Assembly (NCBI GenBank): GCA_949487015.1
Contig: CATAQZ010000216.1
Span: 1-10,163, forward strand
Length of the DNA stretch: 10,163 bases
DNA from: Flavobacteriales bacterium UBA4585
GTDB lineage: Bacteria; Bacteroidota; Bacteroidia; Flavobacteriales; Schleiferiaceae
Direction: 5' to 3'
Shown: positions 5,617 to 10,163 of the stretch, in pieces
How the letters are laid out: the number at the start of each line of letters is the position of its first letter
Position numbering within the stretch: position 1 is the first letter of the stretch
Notes under the pieces: model-generated
What the model was told of the DNA's origin: nothing
The model's database searches: none
Seen by the model: the letters and a program-made list of their open reading frames with translations, nothing else
Program-made: the position numbers and the translations under genes

Positions 5617-7920
5617 TTAAAAATTTTGCAACCAACTTAAGGTAATATTACGTCCTAATGCATCCGCAAAATAACGCTGTCTATTTAAATAATCGCGATA
5701 GGTCGTATTCATCAGATTCTCAATACCGATTCTTATTTGCGGCTCATTTTTCCAAGCCTTAAAAGTACCACTTAAAGATAGATTCCAAAGATGATATCCG
5801 TCCGGTGGTGGTGCTAAATCTAAACTAGGATCCCAGTTCCATTGCGCCGCCGAAAATCTATGATTCAAAGAAACGGCGAGATTTCTCCACTCCTTCCATT
5901 CAGCTATTTCATAGTGCAATTCGTTCAATCCGCTCAAAGGTGGAATAAAATTCAGCGGTAAATTTTCAGAACGATTACGAGCAAAAACATAGGACCAATT
6001 CGACTCTAACATCCAGCGATTGCTTAGCGTGAATCTAAGCTTTGCGTCGCTGCCGTAAAGCAATGCATCACACTGCTCGTAGGTGAACACTGGAAACGCA
6101 CCGCGAATGGTTAATCTATACTCTTGAGACGGCTGTAGGTATATGTAACCGTTAAAGACATGTCCAAAGCCATTTAGATCTAGGTGAAATCGGTCACCCA
6201 AGAGTCCACGTAAGTGAAATGACCCTTTTAAACCTTGCTCTTGATTCAGATCGATCGATCCCTCTTCAATGCCACTAACACCTTGATGTAAACCAAAAGA
6301 ATACAATTCATTTATCTCAGGGGGTCTTTGCTTAAAGGCGATTTCTCCCAAGATTTGCCATTTTTTATCCAATGCGACAGTTCCACGTGTTAGCAATGCA
6401 ACACTATGGTATCTATCTGCAAAACGTTCTATTTCTCGAGGCTGATTGCTGGTTAAACGGACCACATTACGTGCTACGTAGTCGTATCGAGCGCCGGTCT
6501 CTAATTTCAATTTACGCTTCTGAGTCCGGTGCGATACAAAAACGCCATTAGTGAACGACGTATAGTTAGGGAGTAAAGGAAGAATTCCTGTTTCAGGTAA
6601 GTTCCAATTGTTTTTACCTGAAAACTGGTAGCCCATTTCGATTTTTTTTCCCAACGACCAAACCACCTCATTCTGAAGATTGTATTGTAGCAAACTCAAT
6701 GCAGGCTTAACACTACGACCACTGCGTCTTATGTCGAATTCACGGCGTAGGTTGCGCTGCACAGCCGTATTTAATTCGATTTCCCCATTTTGAAGTTTAT
6801 AGGCGATGGCCGATTTTAATTGGTGATGATGGACTTCTTGTCGTGGAGCATCTATGTTATAAGAAAAAACGGTATCGGTATAGAATGGTTGAATTCTAGT
6901 GAAAGCGGCTTGCAAGTCACTTAAATTCCCAATATGACTTCCACGTAAGATTCCGAATTCAGCACCATAATAATTGTAAAATGTCTTCCAGTCTAATCGG
7001 GTGAATTGCTTGTGAAATTCTGCATTTAAATGGTTCTGCTGCGTTCCCGTATTATTAAGAAAATAATCTGGTGCGCTTCGATCACCCATTCGTTTAAATG
7101 TGCCACCTATTCTCCACTGATGCCGTTTCAAACCTCTATAAAGCTGGGTATTTACAGTACCTCCCCTGCCATTTGTTTCTACTGTTGATGCTACTTTACC
7201 ATGGAGATGCGGATCAAAAGGTATAGGGCTTGACTGCAGAACCACGATTCCGCCCATATGGCTTCCAGGATAACGAATAATCCCGGCACCAGATACTACA
7301 CTAACTACTGCTGCCGAGTTGATATCTATTTCAGGACTGTGGTCTGTTCCCCATTGCTGACCTTTATGTACTACGCCATTGTTTACAATAGTCGTTCTAT
7401 TTCCAAAAAGCCCTTGTAAAATAGGAGATCCAATATCCGCCCCATTAGCGATCGTGCTAACACCGGATACCTGTTCGAGGGTTGCAGCTAACGATTTATG
7501 GCTGTTCGCATCTAATGCCAATTTACCGAGGCGTCGTTCGTCTAGAGCATCATCATGATGATCATGAACATCTACCTCGTGTAACATATTCTGGTGATGC
7601 TCAAGGGCAACCCTTAAAGTTGTATCCTTATTTAAAAGTAAAAGCAATCTTTGGGTAGGACAACCCACATGCTGGAAGATAATATGATAATCTCCTAAGC
7701 AGATATTATCGAATGTGAAATGACCTTTTTCGTCTGTCCATACTTCTAGTCCAAGCTCTTGCAGATATACGCTAACCTCCTCCATCGGAGTCTCGTCGTG
7801 CACATCCAGAACAACTCCATGAATAGTGTATAAACAAGTTTGGGCAGCTGCTGGAAACAACCACCCAAAACTCAAAATAATTAGTAGCTTAACTTTATTT
7901 GATATCAATTTCAAAAACAA
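5617..7920 (-). CDS. TonB-dependent outer-membrane receptor, putative metal (zinc?) importer
   Basis: 767 residues. The signal peptide ends at about PAAA|Q (26/27). A carboxypeptidase-regulatory-like beta domain follows (about 30-106), then a His/Asp-rich linker (108-124: HH...H...HDHHDD), a plug (about 135-230, with SGVSTIANG, GNRTTIVNNGVVHKGQQW and the GGIVVLQS end), and a 22-strand-type barrel finishing in an aromatic residue (LQNF). It is predicted to take up a ligand across the outer membrane using TonB/ExbBD energy. The His-rich linker, the plug motif WGTDHSPEID (190-199) and the downstream Fur-family gene suggest a metal or metal-chelate, in the manner of ZnuD-type receptors. No ATG precedes residue 46. 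The start must be TTG at 7920, or TTG at 7914 or 7908, all of which keep the signal peptide. It overlaps the lipoprotein gene by up to 26 bases. Confidence 0.88.
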   Translation of the reverse strand: MFLKLISNKVKLLIILSFGWLFPAAAQTCLYTIHGVVLDVHDETPMEEVSVYLQELGLEVWTDEKGHFTFDNICLGDYHIIFQHVGCPTQRLLLLLNKDTTLRVALEHHQNMLHEVDVHDHHDDALDERRLGKLALDANSHKSLAATLEQVSGVSTIANGADIGSPILQGLFGNRTTIVNNGVVHKGQQWGTDHSPEIDINSAAVVSVVSGAGIIRYPGSHMGGIVVLQSSPIPFDPHLHGKVASTVETNGRGGTVNTQLYRGLKRHQWRIGGTFKRMGDRSAPDYFLNNTGTQQNHLNAEFHKQFTRLDWKTFYNYYGAEFGILRGSHIGNLSDLQAAFTRIQPFYTDTVFSYNIDAPRQEVHHHQLKSAIAYKLQNGEIELNTAVQRNLRREFDIRRSGRSVKPALSLLQYNLQNEVVWSLGKKIEMGYQFSGKNNWNLPETGILPLLPNYTSFTNGVFVSHRTQKRKLKLETGARYDYVARNVVRLTSNQPREIERFADRYHSVALLTRGTVALDKKWQILGEIAFKQRPPEINELYSFGLHQGVSGIEEGSIDLNQEQGLKGSFHLRGLLGDRFHLDLNGFGHVFNGYIYLQPSQEYRLTIRGAFPVFTYEQCDALLYGSDAKLRFTLSNRWMLESNWSYVFARNRSENLPLNFIPPLSGLNELHYEIAEWKEWRNLAVSLNHRFSAAQWNWDPSLDLAPPPDGYHLWNLSLSGTFKAWKNEPQIRIGIENLMNTTYRDYLNRQRYFADALGRNITLSWLQNF

Positions 7921-8437
7921 CTTCTATATCTGTTTCTCCGCCTGCGTTAGTAATGTCGCCATCGCTAACTCCAGCCGCAGTTTTAACAGGCTCATGTCGG
8001 AGCGTAATGGTGTAATCCTCAGACCCGCTTGAACCTGTTGTTAATTCAAATTCCAAGCCTAGTGGATTCCCGTCGTTATCTTGATCGCTGTAGGTAAATG
8101 TACTTTCGCCAGAACTATAAAAGAAAAACTGATGATCATCTGCTTCATCAAATACTTCCGTAGTAATATCTTCTGCTGGTGATACACTTTCGTTTAAAAG
8201 TGTTAGGCTACCTGTATATTCGGTATTCGATTCTAGGGAATCAACGGAAATTACTGGCGCCGATCCTCCATCACCATCCAAATCCACATAACTCAGGGTA
8301 GCGGAAGATGTCGGGCCAACTAAATCGACAGTAAATGTCGTAATCAACTCCTCTTCATTTGGATCCGTCGGATCGACGGGCTCACAAGAGTATAAAGCAA
8401 GTGCTAGAATTGGTAAGATTTTGTAAGTCATTTTCAT
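7895..8437 (-). CDS. Small acidic lipoprotein, first gene of the TonB receptor/Fur operon
   Basis: 180 residues from the ATG at 8437 (a second in-frame ATG lies at 8431). The frame is open further up to 8737 but there it reads through a promoter, a terminator and a tRNA gene, so that extension is rejected. MKMTYKILPILALALYSC ends in a lipobox (LYSC, lipid Cys18). The mature part is strongly acidic with Asp-rich loops (DLDGDGG 52-58; DQDNDG 118-123) and alternating hydrophobic residues, suggesting a beta-sandwich. Motifs FDEADDHQFFF (96-106), YTITLRHEP (142-150) and the ending GGETDIEVVFEIDIK resemble, from memory, a Flavobacteriia lipoprotein family found next to TonB receptors and sometimes labelled type 1 periplasmic binding fold. 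Its function is unknown; capture or delivery of the receptor's metal is an inference from the operon. Confidence 0.8.
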   Translation of the reverse strand: MKMTYKILPILALALYSCEPVDPTDPNEEELITTFTVDLVGPTSSATLSYVDLDGDGGSAPVISVDSLESNTEYTGSLTLLNESVSPAEDITTEVFDEADDHQFFFYSSGESTFTYSDQDNDGNPLGLEFELTTGSSGSEDYTITLRHEPVKTAAGVSDGDITNAGGETDIEVVFEIDIK

Positions 8438-8458
8438 TTTCCGATGTTTCAATATATG

Positions 8459-8489
8459 CAAATATACTCTAAATGCAACATTGTTGCAA
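8459..8489 (-). promoter_or_regulatory. Promoter of the lipoprotein/TonB receptor/Fur operon
   Basis: On the minus strand, TTG (8489-8487), a 20-base spacer and TATATTTG (8466-8459) match the Bacteroidota housekeeping promoter TTG-N19-21-TAnnTTTG exactly. A start near 8452 would give a leader of about 15 bases before the ATG at 8437. The Fur-type palindrome occupies most of the spacer. Confidence 0.75.
8474..8488. promoter_or_regulatory. Fur/Zur-type operator, perfect 7-1-7 inverted repeat
   Basis: TGCAACA (8474-8480), T (8481), TGTTGCA (8482-8488) is a perfect 15-bp palindrome with the 7-1-7 geometry of Fur-superfamily boxes. It overlaps the -33 TTG and the spacer of the operon promoter, so a bound dimer would block RNA polymerase. 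The operon's last gene encodes a Fur-family protein, so autoregulation is likely. Confidence 0.72.
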
Positions 8490-8521
8490 AACAAATAATT
8501 TTCACAGTCACACATAAATAA

Positions 8522-8548
8522 AAAAACCAGCGCAATGCGCTGGTTTTT
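8522..8548 (-). terminator. Terminator downstream of tRNA-Ser (symmetric, may act on both strands)
   Basis: A perfect 12-bp inverted repeat, AAAAACCAGCGC (8522-8533) and GCGCTGGTTTTT (8537-8548), has a 3-base loop (AAT on the plus strand). On the minus strand it lies 9 bases after the tRNA 3' end and finishes in a run of T. It insulates the tRNA transcript from the downstream operon promoter. The plus-strand reading also has a T-run, but no plus-strand gene ends here. Confidence 0.9.
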
Positions 8549-8557
8549 AATACTTAG

Positions 8558-8644
8558 CAGAGAGGAAGGGATTCGAACCCTCGATAGAGTTGCCCCTATA
8601 CCAGCTTTCCAGGCGGGCCCTTTCAACCACTCAGGCACCTCTCT
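8558..8644 (-). tRNA. tRNA-Ser (anticodon GGA)
   Basis: 87 bases. The acceptor stem is AGAGAGG (8644-8638) with CCTCTCT (8565-8559), discriminator G at 8558, and CCA is not encoded. The D stem is CCT/AGG. The anticodon loop is CTGGAAA with GGA at 8610-8608, which reads UCC and UCU serine codons. A long class II variable arm (ATAGG...TCTAT) is present, as expected for serine, and the T arm is GAGGG-TTCGAAT-CCCTT. The anticodon stem CCCGC/GCTGG has a C-U mismatch in its third pair, which is unusual. The gene has its own promoter upstream and a terminator downstream. Confidence 0.95.
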
Positions 8645-8656
8645 ATTTGGAAAGGG

Positions 8657-8686
8657 CGAAAATAATTGAAAACTTACGAATGGCAA
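8657..8686 (-). promoter_or_regulatory. Promoter of tRNA-Ser
   Basis: On the minus strand, TTG (8686-8684), a 19-base spacer and TATTTTCG (8664-8657) match the Bacteroidota consensus except for one base in the -7 box. It ends 12 bases before the mature 5' end of the tRNA at 8644, the distance expected for a short leader removed by RNase P. Confidence 0.65.
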
Positions 8687-8710
8687 CAAGAATGTGAGAA
8701 ATAAAAGCTG

Positions 8711-8718
8711 TATTTTTG
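8711..8718 (+). promoter_or_regulatory. Probable -7 element for the secreted IgGFc-binding-like gene
   Basis: TATTTTTG matches TAnnTTTG exactly and lies 24 bases before the ATG at 8743. No TTG is found 19-21 bases upstream, so the -33 element is weak or absent, which could mean activator dependence or that this is not the true promoter. Confidence 0.45.
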
Positions 8719-8719
8719 G

Positions 8720-8740
8720 TAAGTGTAAAATGTACACTTA
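8720..8740. repeat. Inverted repeat at the start-site/leader of the IgGFc-binding-like gene
   Basis: TAAGTGTA (8720-8727) and TACACTTA (8733-8740) form a perfect 8-bp inverted repeat with a 5-base spacer, placed directly between the -7 box and the ATG at 8743. A start about 7 bases after the -7 box would fall inside the left arm, so an operator is more likely than a leader RNA hairpin. The binding protein is unknown. Confidence 0.5.
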
Positions 8741-8742
8741 AC

Positions 8743-10163
8743 ATGCGTAACCAAACCGTACTTCTTGCTTTATTTCTAGCTTTTGCTGCAAAGGTTAAAG
8801 GTCAAAGTGATACCTATTTTGTACTCCCCCCTTTGTATGAATGGCAGGCCGGAGATCATGATATATATCTCTATATAAGCACGAGCGCACCAAACGCTTC
8901 TGTTTGGATCTACAACAGTGACACTTCATATTCGCAGACTGTAAATGTCACCTCCAATAGTGTTGGAACAGTCAGCTTAACCACCCCAGTTCCCGGCCTA
9001 TTAAGTACTTATGGCGCCCGCGAATTGAATTGGTCCAATTCAAAACGTTACAAAGACGCTTTATTTATCGAATCCTCTGCTCCCGTAACCGTTACCGAGC
9101 AAATCGTTGAACCGTTTAATCAAGACATTATAACTGCAAAAGGACGCAATGCGCTCGGAAAAGAGTTTTATGTTGCCTCCCAGACGCTCATTACAACAAC
9201 CGTTAGCGGCGCATTTTTAGGGTATCATGGGATGCATTATATAAGCGTAGTTGCCACTGAGAATAATACTCAGGTTAAATTTAAAGCACCCACAGGCAGT
9301 ATATTTGATAATGGCTTAGATAGCGTAGCGTTCACATTAGATAAAGGACAAAGTTGGGTGTCTACTATGGAAGACAACGATGCTTTGCTAGGCACGCGCA
9401 TTACAGCGAGTAAACCTATAGCTGTAACGGCTGGTGGAAATCACTTAAAAAATTCCAGTGCTAATCATGGCGACGCAGGAATTGACCAGGTTACCCCTGT
9501 TGAACATTTAGGCACAAAACATGTGGTATTGCGAGGATTAGCAAATTATCCAAACGATTACTTCATGTACATCGCAACCAAAAACGGCACAAACATAACT
9601 GTCGATGGTGTTTCTATACTCAATAATGCAAATGCAGGAAGATCAGGAACCTTCAGTATGCAGGGAAACTCGAATCAACCGGGTAAGCCTTTTGTAATTG
9701 AAAGTAACCACCCTATTTATATTTTTCAAGTAACCACTGGGGCAATCACACACGAACCAGAACAGGGAATGGCACAGATTCCCCAAGTAGAATGCACTGG
9801 ATCCACTTACATCCGCTACAATAGAGCTTCTGGCCTGTCAACAGCCGCGCTTGTTACCATACCTAGTGATGCGGTCAATGATTTAGAATACAACGGTATA
9901 AGTGTCACACAAAACCTAAATATCGCAATACAGCAAAGCACTTATGACCCTTCTTGGTCAGGAGTATACATTCCATCATCTATACTCACAAATAACTTTA
10001 CTCTCGAATGCCCCACCGCATTCCACGTAGGAATACTTGCAGGGCAAGGAAATACGACCGGATTGTTTGGCTATATCAGTGGCTTCGACGACAATTTAAA
10101 ACTGCTCGATCCAACTTCCGCGTCTTCAGTGTCTGCGATTGATTTAGGCGATCAATGCGGTGA
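8743..10163 (+). CDS. Large secreted protein with IgGFc-binding-protein-like N-terminal domain, 3' truncated by the window
   Basis: The frame is open from the ATG at 8743 to the window end (473 codons, no stop). MRNQTVLLALFLAFAAKVKG is a signal peptide with likely cleavage before Gln21. The visible part is beta-rich and low in Cys. It resembles the IgGFc-binding N-terminal domain of FCGBP-like proteins common in Bacteroidota: KEFYVAS followed by HYISVVATENNTQVKF, then RITASKPIAVTAGGNH (219-234), AGIDQVTPVEHLGTKHVVL (245-263), PIYIFQVTTG and, near the edge, FHVGILAGQG...FGYISGF (427-448). Such proteins are usually long, surface-exposed or secreted, and often end in adhesion repeats and a T9SS sorting domain, none of which can be seen here. 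The role may be adhesion or matrix; the binding partner is unknown. It is divergent from tRNA-Ser, with a -7 box and an inverted repeat just upstream. Confidence 0.72.
   Translation, partial: MRNQTVLLALFLAFAAKVKGQSDTYFVLPPLYEWQAGDHDIYLYISTSAPNASVWIYNSDTSYSQTVNVTSNSVGTVSLTTPVPGLLSTYGARELNWSNSKRYKDALFIESSAPVTVTEQIVEPFNQDIITAKGRNALGKEFYVASQTLITTTVSGAFLGYHGMHYISVVATENNTQVKFKAPTGSIFDNGLDSVAFTLDKGQSWVSTMEDNDALLGTRITASKPIAVTAGGNHLKNSSANHGDAGIDQVTPVEHLGTKHVVLRGLANYPNDYFMYIATKNGTNITVDGVSILNNANAGRSGTFSMQGNSNQPGKPFVIESNHPIYIFQVTTGAITHEPEQGMAQIPQVECTGSTYIRYNRASGLSTAALVTIPSDAVNDLEYNGISVTQNLNIAIQQSTYDPSWSGVYIPSSILTNNFTLECPTAFHVGILAGQGNTTGLFGYISGFDDNLKLLDPTSASSVSAIDLGDQCG

Noticed and set aside
6249..6260. 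Tandem GATCGATCGATC, a palindromic repeat.
   Set aside because: Lies inside the receptor barrel coding region, encodes ordinary residues, and is a single short occurrence.
7556..7574. CATCATGATG palindrome and CAT/ATG runs in the receptor gene.
   Set aside because: Explained by His and Asp codons of the His-rich linker.
8438..8737. N-terminal extension of the lipoprotein reading frame up to an ATG at 8737.
   Set aside because: The extension reads through a tRNA-Ser gene, its terminator, and the operon promoter; the signal peptide and lipobox follow the ATG at 8437.

Overview
The window reads as a piece of a Bacteroidota chromosome, most likely a marine-type member of the Flavobacteriales (inference). 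Pointers are a type IX secretion (Por) C-terminal sorting domain, a TonB-dependent receptor with an N-terminal carboxypeptidase-regulatory-like domain, a short catalytic-only AMP nucleosidase, near absence of Shine-Dalgarno sequences, and promoters of the Bacteroidota form TTG-N19-21-TAnnTTTG. No insertion sequence, phage gene or CRISPR array is visible.

Layout. At the left edge is the C-terminal part of an M49 (dipeptidyl peptidase III-like) zinc peptidase, closed by a strong hairpin terminator, followed by cytidine deaminase (918-1385, +). Convergent with it is a tightly overlapping three-gene minus-strand operon (4329 down to 1391). It encodes an MbnP-like secreted protein with a T9SS sorting tail and two di-haem lipoproteins of the cytochrome c peroxidase/MauG/MbnH superfamily. 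Divergent from this operon is AMP nucleosidase (4433-5203, +).

Convergent with AMP nucleosidase is a second minus-strand operon (8437 down to 5208): a small acidic lipoprotein, a TonB-dependent receptor with a His-rich stretch, and a Fur/Zur-family repressor. Its promoter is readable (TTG-N20-TATATTTG) and carries a perfect 7-1-7 inverted repeat, TGCAACA-T-TGTTGCA, overlapping the -33 element. This looks like an autoregulated metal-uptake operon, zinc being the favoured guess. Upstream lie a bidirectional-looking terminator, a tRNA-Ser(GGA) gene on the minus strand with its own promoter, and, divergently, the start of a long secreted protein resembling IgGFc-binding-domain proteins, which runs off the right edge without a stop.

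How the genes may work together. In characterised systems a MauG-like di-haem enzyme (MbnH) oxidises a Trp of its partner MbnP to kynurenine, making a copper site. Here the MbnP-like protein has only two tryptophans, both in one MHWGW motif, and is encoded with two di-haem enzymes that differ at the inter-haem tryptophan. Together with the Fur-controlled receptor operon less than 1 kb away, the window may be a metal-acquisition neighbourhood. That link is inference: the operons have separate promoters and AMP nucleosidase lies between them.
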